From NCBI GenBank assembly GCA_965263155.1, contig OZ253586.1, positions 2,542,001-2,606,000 on the forward strand: DNA of 64,000 bases, read 5' to 3'. How positions within the stretch are numbered: the stretch's first letter is position 1; each line of letters begins with the position of its first letter. Made by a program: the position numbers and the translations under genes. The notes beneath the pieces are model-generated. The model did no database searches, had not been told where the DNA came from, and saw nothing but the letters and a program-made list of their open reading frames with translations. Shown here piece by piece: positions 46,861 through 55,295 of the stretch. The DNA comes from JAAXIE01 sp965263155. GTDB taxonomy: Bacteria; Chloroflexota; Dehalococcoidia; Lucifugimonadales; JAAXIE01.

Positions 46861-47361
46861 CTAGCCGGGGACCTGGCCTCTGTCCTTGAGGCTGACCGCC
46901 CTGTCGCCCCCAATCACCACATGGTCGAGAAGCTCGATGCCCAGCAGGTTCGCTGCTTGGGCGATGTCTCTGGTGACGGCGATGTCTTGGGAGCTGGGTT
47001 CGGGGTCCCCGGTGGGGTGGTTGTGGACTACGATGATGTGGGGGACGGACTCGATGACGGCGGGGCGCAGCACCTCGGCGGGCCTCAGCACCACGGAGTA
47101 GATGTTTCCCTGGTAGACCACCCGCTGCCCTATGACGTTGTTGCGACGGTCGAGGAGGAGCACCCGCATCTGCTCCTGGGTTAGGCAGGCCATCTCTCGG
47201 CCCACCAACCGTTGCACGTCGTCGGGGTGGGAGATGTTGGGGAGGTCCTTGGCGGGCTGGGGCCTGGTGTCCACCTCGTAGCGCACCGCCAGTTCTCCCA
47301 GGAGGCTGAGGTTTCGGCGGAGGGCGTCCAGCAGAAGGCTGTCATGTGTTGTCGTGGTCAT
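46861..47361 (-). CDS. radC: RadC-like JAB/MPN domain protein
   Basis: This is a metal-binding JAMM-fold protein of the RadC family, commonly carried by plasmids and integrative elements. The JAMM motif is VVHNHPTGDPEPSSQDI, with a Glu expected upstream. LLLDRRNNVIGQRVVYQG and the RPAEVLRPAVIESVPHIIVVHNHP run are diagnostic. It has 166 residues, lacking the N-terminal helix-hairpin-helix region of full chromosomal RadC. The ATG has AAGGAGATCGAG directly upstream. The cellular role of RadC is unsettled; the setting suggests a mobile-element function. Confidence 0.9.
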   Translation of the reverse strand: MTTTTHDSLLLDALRRNLSLLGELAVRYEVDTRPQPAKDLPNISHPDDVQRLVGREMACLTQEQMRVLLLDRRNNVIGQRVVYQGNIYSVVLRPAEVLRPAVIESVPHIIVVHNHPTGDPEPSSQDIAVTRDIAQAANLLGIELLDHVVIGGDRAVSLKDRGQVPG

Positions 47362-47398
47362 CTCGATCTCCTTCCAGTAGTGATGGGTGAAAAGAAAG

Positions 47399-47429
47399 CG
47401 GGGCCACCCCCTTAGAGGAGGTGGCCCCG
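47399..47429 (-). terminator. Intrinsic terminator after ssb1
   Basis: CGGGGCCACC (47399-47408) pairs with GGTGGCCCCG (47420-47429). On the minus strand the hairpin is followed by CTTTCTTTTC, giving a U-rich tail. It lies between ssb1 and radC, so radC may have its own promoter. Confidence 0.75.
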
Positions 47430-47470
47430 TGTTGCGGTCGTTAATCGGACGTCGGTGTGGTGTCAGTTTG

Positions 47471-47860
47471 CTAGAACGGCAGGTCGGCGGCGTCGTTGGG
47501 CCCGTTGTCCGCGGTGACTCCATCGGCCCCGTTGGCCCTCTTGGAATCGAGGAATACGACCTCCTGGGCGTGAATCTTGGTGCGGTGACGTTTCTGACCG
47601 TCCTCCGTATCGTAGGAGTTCTGGGCCAGCCTGCCTGAGACGTAGAGCCGTTCGCCCTTGCCCACGTAGGTGTTCACCGCCTCGGCCAGCTTTCCCCAGC
47701 AGGTGACGTCGTGCCAGTCGGTCTCCGTCTCCCCGTTCTGGCGGTGGCGGTCGGTGGCCAGCCTGATCCTGGTGATGGCCGTCCCGGCTTGGCTGTAGCG
47801 CATCTCCGGGTCCATTCCCACCCGGCCCAAGAGTTCCACCCTGTTTATGGTCTTCGGCAT
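47471..47860 (-). CDS. ssb: Single-stranded DNA-binding protein, copy 1
   Basis: This OB-fold protein coats single-stranded DNA in replication and repair. It has 129 residues: NRVELLGRVGMDPEMRYSQAGTAITRIRLATDR, WHDVTCWGKLAEAVNTYVGKGERLYVSGRL and the QEVVFLDSK strand. The tail is acidic and ends in AADLPF, the usual SSB C-terminal tip that recruits partner proteins. The ATG at 47860 has AAGGAG upstream; a longer frame to 47923 is unlikely. It belongs to the radC/ssb accessory cluster. Confidence 0.92.
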   Translation of the reverse strand: MPKTINRVELLGRVGMDPEMRYSQAGTAITRIRLATDRHRQNGETETDWHDVTCWGKLAEAVNTYVGKGERLYVSGRLAQNSYDTEDGQKRHRTKIHAQEVVFLDSKRANGADGVTADNGPNDAADLPF

Positions 47861-47914
47861 TGCATCGCTCCTTGTAGTGTGGTGGTGCGGTTTGCCCGCA
47901 CCCCGTGAAACCAG

Positions 47915-47946
47915 CAGCGCCACTCCTCAATTGGGGAGCGGCGCTG
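47915..47946. terminator. Hairpin between the two ssb copies
   Basis: CAGCGCC and GGCGCTG at the two ends (47915-47946), with inner CTCC/GGGAG pairs around one mismatch, form a stable stem. A second small dyad GCCCGC-TGG-GCGGGC follows at 47952-47966. Probably a terminator of ssb2. Confidence 0.5.
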
Positions 47947-47984
47947 TGTGCGCCCGCTGGGCGGGCGTCGAATGTGGCCAGCTG

Positions 47985-48311
47985 TTAGAACGGCATCTCA
48001 TCGTCGTCGGTCTGTCCGCTGTCGGTGGTAGCCCCCTCCTTGGCGCCGTTACGGGAGTCGAGGAAGACGACCTCCTGGGCGTGAATCTCGGTGCGGTGAC
48101 GCTTCTGCCCGTCGTCCGTCTCGTAGGTGTTCTGGGCCAGCCTGCCTGAGACATAGAGCCGGTCGCCCTTGCCCACGTACTGGTTCACCGCCTCGGCCAG
48201 CTTCCCCCAGCAGGTGATGTCATGCCAGTCGGTCTCCGTCTCCCCGTTCTGGCGGTGGCGGTCCGTGGCCAACCTGACCTTGGTGATGGCCGTTGAAGCC
48301 TGCAGAGAAGC
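47985..48311 (-). pseudogene. ssb: Single-stranded DNA-binding protein, copy 2, 5'-truncated
   Basis: This is a close paralogue of ssb1 (RLATDRHRQNGETETDWHDITCWGKLAEAVNQYVGKG, tail DDDEMPF). Homology to ssb1 reaches about 48311 with a one-base shift near 48300 and then stops, so the first ~25 codons are missing. The lost end coincides with the broken start of the opposite-strand replication-relaxation gene, which marks a rearrangement point. The frame from 48272 could still be read from an internal start but would lack the first OB strands. Confidence 0.75.
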
Positions 48312-49123
48312 GCACCCTGGACATGCTGTCCGACTGGCCCTGGATCACACCCTCGGACCTGGGTGGCCTCCTGGGGGTGTCGGCCCCCAGGCTCTCCGAG
48401 CTGTTGGTCCGCCTCAGGGAGCTGAGCTTGGTGGCCCATTTCGTCATCGACGGCCGCCGCCTGATGGCCCTGTCCGACCGCGGTCTGGTCCTCCTGGCCC
48501 GCAGGGACCGCACCTCCGTGGGTCTGGCCCGAAAGCGTTGGAGCGTGACGCCGGTGGCGGGTGCTCCACTGACTTGGCGTGAGGTAACCGGGAGGAGCAG
48601 CCGTCAGCTCCTCCGCAACCTTGCCCACACCGAGGCGGTGCACCGGTTCGTGGCGACTCTGTGCCATGAGGCTAGTCTGAATGGGTGGGACGTGATGCAG
48701 ATGGACCCACCCCGGCGCGCAGCCAGGCACTTCCGGCACGGGGACGGGTTGCGCTCCATCCACCCCGACGCCTTCGGTATCCTGCGCCGTGGCGGTACCC
48801 TCTGCCCCTTCTTCCTTGAGTGGGAACGACGGGCGGTGCGCCCCGTCACCATGGCCGCTCGCCTCGCCCCCTACCTGCGCTACTACTCCTCCCCCCGGCC
48901 CACCGATGACCACGGCGAACAGCCCTCGGTCCTGATCGTCTTCGACGATGACGTGTCGGAGACCCACTTCCTGCGTGTGGCGGGCGAGGAGATGGACCGC
49001 TCCGGGGTCAGAGTCCCCCTGATGGTCTCACAAAGGGACGTGCTGGAGCGGATGGGGCCGCTCCGACCCGTATGGCGCAGCCCGGGAAGCTGGGACTACG
49101 TATACGCGTTCCCCGCATGCTGA
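48293..49123 (+). CDS. Replication-relaxation family protein
   Basis: This is a plasmid/ICE-type protein with an N-terminal winged helix (RTLDMLSDWPWITPSDLGGLLGVSAPRLSELLVRLRELSLV) and a C-terminal domain (HTEAVHRFVATLC, HPDAFGILRRGGTLCPFFLEWERRAVRP, APYLRYYSS, VLIVFDDD). These fit the replication-relaxation family, related to relaxase or replication-control proteins. The TTG start at 48293 sits in the overlap with truncated ssb2, and the true N-terminus may be lost. A short gap and a LexA-like fragment follow. The exact role is inferred from the family. Confidence 0.75.
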   Translation: MKPAEKRTLDMLSDWPWITPSDLGGLLGVSAPRLSELLVRLRELSLVAHFVIDGRRLMALSDRGLVLLARRDRTSVGLARKRWSVTPVAGAPLTWREVTGRSSRQLLRNLAHTEAVHRFVATLCHEASLNGWDVMQMDPPRRAARHFRHGDGLRSIHPDAFGILRRGGTLCPFFLEWERRAVRPVTMAARLAPYLRYYSSPRPTDDHGEQPSVLIVFDDDVSETHFLRVAGEEMDRSGVRVPLMVSQRDVLERMGPLRPVWRSPGSWDYVYAFPAC

Positions 49124-49252
49124 AACTTCGGCCATTCTGTGAACTGCTGAGAGGCTGGGAGGACGCTCGCCCCAACACCCATAAGAGTGACATCGGCATA
49201 TTGCGACCTGTCGGCAGCAACGTCAGACTATAGCCAGAAAGGATGCTATCCA

Positions 49253-49540
49253 GTGAAGGCCAAACACCGTCGCATAGAATCGGAGCCGAGCCCTGAGATT
49301 GGAGCGGAATCGCTCACGGACTGCGCCGAGGTCTCAGAGCATATTGAGGTCCGTGGATCGACCGGGACGGACACTCCTCTCGCAAGGAGAGGCAGACCCC
49401 GGACGAACGGACGACAGGCCCTGATCCTGGCGTTCATCAGGGACTTCGTATCCCGAAACCCCTACCCGCCCACCGTCAGGAGATCGCCAAGGGTTGTCAG
49501 ATCAACGGTGCTATGTTGCCCGGCAGTGGACTACAATTGA
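49253..49540 (+). pseudogene. Broken LexA-like helix-turn-helix gene
   Basis: A GTG start with AAAGGATG upstream leads to a Ser/Glu-rich segment and then RGRPRTNGRQALILAFIRDFVSRNPYPPTVR, the beginning of a LexA-type winged helix. The frame is then lost: adding one G in AGGAG restores EIAKGCQI, the expected continuation, so a single base is missing near 49482. After about ten more codons the match ends altogether and no protease domain is present. It is a dead regulator fragment of the mobile element. Confidence 0.65.
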
Positions 49541-49650
49541 GGCATGTGTTGGTCCCCGCAATCTCTCGGCAGCCCGTCCATGGAAGAGCTCCTGTTGATG
49601 TGATACTATAGGTGTAATTGCTTCCGGTCTGTGGAAGGTTTTGGTATCAC

Positions 49651-50481
49651 ATGGTTGCAGAATATTTTCCTTCTGGGATTACGGGGAGGAATCGCAGGCT
49701 TCTTGCCACTCTGCATCGGAACGTCGCAGGCCCATTCTCCGTCAAGGACGCGGCGGAAACTCTCCTTCTTAGTATACCGAGAACGCATAAGCTTCTGTCG
49801 TACTTGGCAGAGCGGGGCTGGCTGGTGCGTCTACAACGGGGACTCTATACCGTTGTTCCGCTTGAAGCTACTGAACCAGGGAAATGGGTCGAAGACCCGT
49901 GGGTTGTCGCTGCCAGTCTCTACGGTTCATCGAGCTATATAGGGGGCTGGTCTGCCTCCGAGCATTGGCACCTGACCGAGCAACTGTTCAGGGAGACGGT
50001 CGTCATTACCTCTCGTCGAGTGCGGAACACGGCTACAGTTATCCAGGGGTTTACTTTCTGTCTCAAACGTGTGAAGGAAGACAAGCTCTTCGGCATCAGG
50101 ACCGTCTGGCGAGGTCGTACCAAGGTTGGCGTCTCCGATCCCTCAAGGACACTGGCAGACCTCCTCTCAGATCCGTCGCTCGGCGGTGGCATTCGGCATA
50201 TCGCCGAGGTGCTTGAGACCTACTTTCTGGGGGAACACCTGGATGAGCCTCTGCTTTTGGATTATGTGGAAAGGCTCGGCAATCGTACTGCCTTCAAGCG
50301 TCTAGGATACCTTGTCGAGACCTTGGAACTCGATGCTCCGCGGGTGCTGCGACATTGCAGGGATTCCATGAGTTTGGGTATCAGTCTATTGGACCCCAGC
50401 CTACCGGACAAAGGCCCGTCCCTTCGCAAATGGAACCTCCGGGTGAACGCTCTGGTGTCTTCCGGTGGTCATTCCGAATGA
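49651..50481 (+). CDS. abiEi: AbiEi-type antitoxin
   Basis: This is the antitoxin and repressor of an AbiE-like type IV toxin-antitoxin system. The N-terminal winged helix (FSVKDAAETLLLSIPRTHKLLSYLAERGWLVRLQRGLYTVVPL) binds DNA. The C-terminal part (VSDPSRTLADLLSDPSLGGGIRHIAEVLETYF) is the antitoxin domain. It has 276 residues from the ATG at 49651. Its TGA overlaps the toxin ATG (ATGA), the usual tight coupling. It likely represses its own promoter just upstream. Confidence 0.85.
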   Translation: MVAEYFPSGITGRNRRLLATLHRNVAGPFSVKDAAETLLLSIPRTHKLLSYLAERGWLVRLQRGLYTVVPLEATEPGKWVEDPWVVAASLYGSSSYIGGWSASEHWHLTEQLFRETVVITSRRVRNTATVIQGFTFCLKRVKEDKLFGIRTVWRGRTKVGVSDPSRTLADLLSDPSLGGGIRHIAEVLETYFLGEHLDEPLLLDYVERLGNRTAFKRLGYLVETLELDAPRVLRHCRDSMSLGISLLDPSLPDKGPSLRKWNLRVNALVSSGGHSE

Positions 50482-51764
50482 TAACGAGGGCGGATATCAA
50501 TGACAGGGTCCGGGAATGGGGCCTCCGCGAAAACATCGTTGAAAAGGACTATGTGATCGGCTGGGTCCTATGGGGTATCGGTTCTGACCCACGTCTTTCG
50601 AAGAGTTGGGCCTTCAAGGGGGGCACTTGCCTCAAGAAGTGCTACATCGAGACCTATCGTTTCTCAGAGGACCTCGACTTTACCGTTCTTCCCGGAGGCA
50701 TGATAGAGCCGGACGAACTGTTACCTGCACTACTCGATGTCCTGGATCGAATATACGAGCAGTCAGGGATCGACTTTACTGGACAGCATCCATATCTACG
50801 ACGGAGGCGCGACGGCTCGTCAGTGGAGGGCCGGATCTACTACAGGGGACCCCTTGGCGCGCCCGGCGTCGCCAGTCTCAAGCTTGACCTGACCACGAAC
50901 GAGATCGTAGTCCGTCCCACCGTCCTCCAAAACATAAACCATCATTATCCGGACGGGCTTCCTTTGCCAGCACAGGTACGCTGCTATGGCTTCGAAGAGG
51001 TGTTCGCGGAAAAGTTGAGGGCCATGGGCCAGAGGTCTAGGCCTCGTGACCTGTACGACATCGTAAACTTGTTCAGAAGGGTGGATTTGCTGCCTCATTG
51101 GGAACTCATCAGCTCCGTGTATGAAGAGAAGTGCCGCTCAAAAGGGTTGATGGTCTATGACTTGGAAATGTTGGAGGCTTCCCCTTACCGTGAGGAGCTG
51201 CAGGGGGAGTGGTACAACATGCTGGCCCATCAGCTTCCTGCATTACCTCCCTTTGAGGAGTGCTGGGGCGAACTTCCTGCACTTTATGATTGGTTGGCTG
51301 GTAAGGTTCAACCCACCGAGCTATCTCCGATAGATGTGGACCAGTCCTTGGACGAGAGTTGGACTCCTCCCAGCACCGCTTGGGTCTGGGGCCATGGGGT
51401 TCCACTGGAGACTGTCCGGTTTGCTGCTGCCAATCACCTATGCGTGGAATTGGGCTACAGGGGAAGTACCCGCACCATCGAGCCCTATAGCCTGCGTATG
51501 AGCCATTCTGGCGATTTGCTTCTATACGGCGTTCGCAGTGACAGTCAGGAGATCCGTTCTTATCGGGTAGACCGCATCACCAGTGTCAACGTGTCCGGGA
51601 AACCATTCACGCCTAGGTTCAGAGTGGAGTTAACAGGCTCTGGGTCCTTGACTGCTCCTCCGAGTGCTCGTCGAAGGACTCCTTCGATTTACAGTGGTGG
51701 GAGTGGGGTTTCACACCAACGGATAGGCCATGCGCCTATCAGGCGTCGTCGCAGACGGCCCTGA
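50478..51764 (+). CDS. abiEii: AbiEii-type nucleotidyltransferase toxin with C-terminal WYL domain
   Basis: This is a nucleotidyltransferase toxin thought to inactivate a cellular target by adding nucleotides until phage infection is aborted. The active-site motif is WAFKGGTCLKK with SEDLDFTV (Ser63, Asp65, Asp67), then AEKLRAMGQRSRPRDLYDIV near the middle. Unlike a plain AbiEii, the last ~100 residues (LGYRGSTRTIEPYSLRMSHSG, LLYGVR, RSYRVDRITSVNV, FTPRFRVEL) form a WYL-like domain, which elsewhere binds ligands or single-stranded nucleic acid. The final ~35 residues are basic. The start overlaps the antitoxin stop. Confidence 0.85.
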   Translation: MITRADINDRVREWGLRENIVEKDYVIGWVLWGIGSDPRLSKSWAFKGGTCLKKCYIETYRFSEDLDFTVLPGGMIEPDELLPALLDVLDRIYEQSGIDFTGQHPYLRRRRDGSSVEGRIYYRGPLGAPGVASLKLDLTTNEIVVRPTVLQNINHHYPDGLPLPAQVRCYGFEEVFAEKLRAMGQRSRPRDLYDIVNLFRRVDLLPHWELISSVYEEKCRSKGLMVYDLEMLEASPYREELQGEWYNMLAHQLPALPPFEECWGELPALYDWLAGKVQPTELSPIDVDQSLDESWTPPSTAWVWGHGVPLETVRFAAANHLCVELGYRGSTRTIEPYSLRMSHSGDLLLYGVRSDSQEIRSYRVDRITSVNVSGKPFTPRFRVELTGSGSLTAPPSARRRTPSIYSGGSGVSHQRIGHAPIRRRRRRP

Positions 51765-52031
51765 GGTCCTCAGTGGAGCTCATTCGTTGTAGCAGCCTCG
51801 GTGAAATTGGTTTCGCTCTGCCGTTTGGAACCCTTCATCTGGACGCGTCTGAGCTTTCTCGGCTCCGATGTTTGTCAGGGGAATCTCGAAGGGGATGACC
51901 CCCCTTAGGACGGTTCATCTTGGGTCCGCCCTGGCACCAACAGACCGCTCGCCGACAACATGCGGGAGTCAATGGAGCGGTCCCCCCACCCGATGACATG
52001 TTCCTTGGCAGATATGGGCTACAATTGACGG

Positions 52032-52847
52032 ATGTTGATACGCTGGATCTCAATACTCCTGCTGGTCGCAGTGCTCTCAGCGTGCGACACCATCTCAGAG
52101 ACACCCGAGGCCGTATCCACCGACACTCCCCCGCCCTCTGAATCAGCTCCCACGGCCTCCGCAACGTCCTCACCCGCTATTCGGTCCCCCATTACCCCCT
52201 TGCCAACCCTATCCACGCTGGCCCCAAATGCAGCCCCGATGCCAGCACCCACAGCGACTCAGGACCCGACTGCGACGCCGCAACCAGAACCTGCGGCCAC
52301 ACCGACTCCAACTCCAACGCCGGTGCCAGCACCCGTGGTGACGCCGGCTCTGACCGCTGACTCCGGGCGTTGGAGGGGTCTCGTGGTATCGGCCGAGCAC
52401 CGCTGTTCGTCCTACGACTCAGATGACTATCCCTATTCGCAATCCGTTGAACAACGCATCGTCGCCAGCATGGGAGGCATCATCTATGGCCCGTACAGCG
52501 GAACATTGTTCGCCAGCACATCGCAGACCGACATCGAGCATATCGTCGCGCGCTCCGAGGCCCACGACAGTGGACTATGCGCAGCGGATGCACCGACGAA
52601 ACGGCGGTTCTCCTCCGACCTGCTCAACCTTACTTTGGCCAGCCCCTCGGTTAACCGTTCCCAGAAGAGAGGCAAGGACGCGACGCAATGGCTTCCCGAC
52701 CTCAACCGTTGCTGGTTCGCAAGCCGTGTGGTCGAAGTGCGTCGCCGGTACGACCTCACCATCGACCAGCGCGAACGTGATGTGCCCCGGACCAGAGGGA
52801 AGGCGATACCCACCCCCTTCATTTACGACAGGCCAGCCAGTATCTGA
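52032..52847 (+). CDS. Secreted HNH-nuclease lipoprotein (DUF1524-like)
   Basis: This is a surface-anchored or secreted nuclease. A lipoprotein signal ends at LSAC (Cys18), followed by a Thr/Pro/Ala spacer to about residue 110. The catalytic domain follows: YDSDDYPYSQSVEQRIV, TDIEHIVARSEAHDSGLC, FSSDLLNLTLASPSVNRSQKRGKDATQWLP and NRCWFASRVVEVRRRYDLTID, matching the extracellular HNH/DUF1524 family with His in EHIVA and Asn in LNLT and VNRS. The last ~17 residues (TRGKAIPTPFIYDRPASI) depart from the family, and another coding frame begins there, so the natural C-terminus was probably replaced at about 52,800. It may degrade external DNA for nutrition or competition. Confidence 0.8.
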   Translation: MLIRWISILLLVAVLSACDTISETPEAVSTDTPPPSESAPTASATSSPAIRSPITPLPTLSTLAPNAAPMPAPTATQDPTATPQPEPAATPTPTPTPVPAPVVTPALTADSGRWRGLVVSAEHRCSSYDSDDYPYSQSVEQRIVASMGGIIYGPYSGTLFASTSQTDIEHIVARSEAHDSGLCAADAPTKRRFSSDLLNLTLASPSVNRSQKRGKDATQWLPDLNRCWFASRVVEVRRRYDLTIDQRERDVPRTRGKAIPTPFIYDRPASI

Positions 52848-53185
52848 AGAACCATGGACATGAGCACGCGCTGCCGCTGCTGGTGCAGCGGAGCCTGAAG
52901 AGCATCGCCGCTGACGGACTGGAGGAAGCACAGGGTACTGCCAATATGCGGGTACGCACCTGGCAGAATGAGGTGATGCAGGTAACGCTGCTCAGGGACT
53001 GGCAGACGATCCAGAGGCGGGCCCTTGCTAGGCGCCAGGCCTCGGAAGCCGTGCTCGGGCACCTTCTATCCAAGCTGTCCAGTGGTGCCCGGGGCCCCGA
53101 CCTTCTGGTGCAGACCACCATGGGCCAGTTAGCTAGAGAATCTAGCACCGTGGTGCAGATGCTTGCTATACTGCGCCCTAAATAG
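52784..53185 (+). pseudogene. C-terminal fragment of an unrecognised helical protein
   Basis: An open frame without a proper start runs from 52784 (HLRQASQYLKNHGHEHALPLL) to a TAG at 53185, ending VQTTMGQLARESSTVVQMLAIL. The composition is coding-like, and the end could be a helix-turn-helix. It overlaps the tail of the HNH gene in another frame. I read it as the 3' part of a gene whose 5' part was lost when it was joined to the HNH gene. A GTG at 52883 could start a 100-residue product. Confidence 0.45.
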
Positions 53186-53419
53186 AGAGTTGGTGGATAT
53201 GGTCATACTGCTGTCCCTGAAAGCGCCAAGGAAGTCAGAGCACGACGACGGCCGATGGACAGTACCACGAAGAACTTGACGCCCATCGGTAGGACTAGAT
53301 TAGCGCATGAGGGGGTAGAATCGATTCCATGTGTATTGGAAGCTACGAAAACTAGGACTTTGTATGGGAGATGGTTCGCGACACCTAATCGATATGATGA
53401 CTTCCAGGGATAGAGTTAC

Positions 53420-53941
53420 ATGAACATTAGACAAGTCATAGACTTTGCTAGAGAAGCCCAGGAGACTGTAGGAAGATACAATCGTGAGTTCACTCTATCG
53501 CCACAACAGTTGATGAATACCCATTACATGGTTAACAACTTGAACTGGGACTCCATTAGCTACGGGAGATCCGAGATTGGCAAAGTTCCTGACAAAAAGC
53601 GAGGAGTGTACGCATTCGCGATATGCCAAAACAGTGAAATCCTACCACCCCATGGTTACATTCTATATATCGGGATGGCGGGACGGGATTCCGACCGTAC
53701 ATTGAGAGAGCGATACAGAGATTACCTCTCAGACAGTAAACTACTGAAACGTGACCGAGTCGCCTTCATGATAGGGAACTGGTACGAGGTTCTGCGATTC
53801 TTCTTCGCTCCCGTTGACGACGACGTTTCTTCAGAAGACCTCAAAGCGCTAGAGCGACAACTTAATAGTGCCCTTATGCCGCCATTTGCCGAGGCTGATC
53901 TAGACGCAGGGCTGAAACGAAAACGGCGAGCATTCAGATGA
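53420..53941 (+). CDS. GIY-YIG-like protein paired with a DGQHR protein
   Basis: This 173-residue protein has a GIY-YIG nuclease-like core: RGVYAFAI (61-68), GYILYIGMAG (79-88), then LRERYRDYL with the usual Arg. A later Glu in LKALERQLNSALMPPF is a candidate metal ligand. The N-terminal ~55 residues are helical and unfamiliar. The stop overlaps the next start by 4 nt (ATGA), so the two products are probably made together. The region is clearly AT-richer than the chromosome. It is a probable defence or modification component; the precise role is unknown. Confidence 0.7.
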   Translation: MNIRQVIDFAREAQETVGRYNREFTLSPQQLMNTHYMVNNLNWDSISYGRSEIGKVPDKKRGVYAFAICQNSEILPPHGYILYIGMAGRDSDRTLRERYRDYLSDSKLLKRDRVAFMIGNWYEVLRFFFAPVDDDVSSEDLKALERQLNSALMPPFAEADLDAGLKRKRRAFR

Positions 53942-55212
53942 CAACAACGAACCCCCCTCAGCTAGTCATGCCCGCCCTGAGAGGAATAATGGGTGATTGG
54001 GTGTACTACTCTGGCCTAATGAGCATGGACCAACTAAGTGAGAGAGTAGGGTATGCTCGGGATATTCATAGACACAAAGGTTTGTCTGACCTGCTTCAAA
54101 GGGAATTAGACGAAGGGCAACGAGGCGAAGAGATTGCCGAATATCTTGAGACAAGACCTGAGCGGTTCTTCAATTCTCTTGTGCTAGCTATATACGGAGG
54201 CAACCCGAGCTGGCATGCATTGCGAGATCTCCGTACTGGTGAGAATGAGCATGAGCTAGAGGGCATTGGCCAGAGCATAGTTGAATCTGTAGGCTTCTTA
54301 ACGTTGACCGGCGAGGAGAAGATCTTCGCCGTCGATGGACAGCACCGGTTGGCAGGCATAAAGAGGGTGGTCGAAAGACGGTCGACGCCTGAGGCGACTG
54401 ATGAAATACCTGTCATTTTCGTTGCTCACCATAGAAATGCTGAAGGAACCATACGAACCCGGCGCCTCTTCACCACTTTGAATAAGAAAGCGATAGCCGT
54501 GTCTAAAGGTGACACTATCATCCTAGATGAAGACGATGTCATGGCGATTTGTGTTCGACGTTTGATTGAAGAGACAAATCTGTTCACCGATGATCGGTTG
54601 GCGTTTGTTGCGAATAATAACATGCCACCCACGAATGAGACTAGTTGGACTACGATAGGCAGTCTATATGATGCTCTCACAATAATGTTTACTGGTTCGA
54701 ATTTTGAGTTAAAGAGAGACAGAGCTTATTTACAAGGTAATAGACCTGCAGACGAGACGTTGGATAGATATTTTGAATACGCAAGAACATATTTGGAAAT
54801 TCTGAGGAATCATTTTTTGGAATTACAAGAATTCTTTGGTGCAAAGAGCACTAAACGTGTGGCCAAGAGATACAGAGGGAAGCATGGAGGAAGCGTACTG
54901 TTTCGTCCCATAGGTTTGGAGATGTATACCAAAATTATCGCTCGTCTGACGGCCAGTATGTCCTTGAAAGACTCCGTAGCCGTCGCCTCGACCTTGCCTC
55001 GTAGACTGGAAGAACCTCCATATGTGGGACTGATGTGGGACAAAAACGCTAGAACCATAATTAATACTCATAGAGTGACGTTGAGAGAAATTCTCTGTTA
55101 CATGATTGGCTGGAACCTAGGTAGTTATCCTGAGCGCGAATTGTTGCGCAGATATCGCCGTGCCTTGGGTGACGATGAAGTGGTGTTGCCTGATCGGATA
55201 GGCCCAGCCTAG
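53938..55212 (+). CDS. DGQHR-domain (DndB-like) protein
   Basis: This 424-residue protein has a ParB/sulfiredoxin-like DGQHR domain: FAVDGQHRLAGIKRVVE (DGQHR at 133-137), EIPVIFVAHH and RRLFTTLNKKAIAVSKGDTIILDEDD, the usual order in DndB-type proteins. The second half is helical (LDRYFEYARTYLEILRNHF). DndB regulates DNA phosphorothioation genes and binds DNA; here the gene is 17 kb from sspD and paired with a GIY-YIG gene, so it may be an independent two-gene system. The ATG overlaps the preceding stop. A start further in would lose conserved N-terminal residues. Confidence 0.8.
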   Translation: MTTTNPPQLVMPALRGIMGDWVYYSGLMSMDQLSERVGYARDIHRHKGLSDLLQRELDEGQRGEEIAEYLETRPERFFNSLVLAIYGGNPSWHALRDLRTGENEHELEGIGQSIVESVGFLTLTGEEKIFAVDGQHRLAGIKRVVERRSTPEATDEIPVIFVAHHRNAEGTIRTRRLFTTLNKKAIAVSKGDTIILDEDDVMAICVRRLIEETNLFTDDRLAFVANNNMPPTNETSWTTIGSLYDALTIMFTGSNFELKRDRAYLQGNRPADETLDRYFEYARTYLEILRNHFLELQEFFGAKSTKRVAKRYRGKHGGSVLFRPIGLEMYTKIIARLTASMSLKDSVAVASTLPRRLEEPPYVGLMWDKNARTIINTHRVTLREILCYMIGWNLGSYPERELLRRYRRALGDDEVVLPDRIGPA

Positions 55213-55295
55213 GTCAACAAGCGAGAATGCGTTAGCTCCTCGTGCGACTGAGGCTTGTCTGATATGGAATAGGTACGAGATGAGTTACTTATAGT

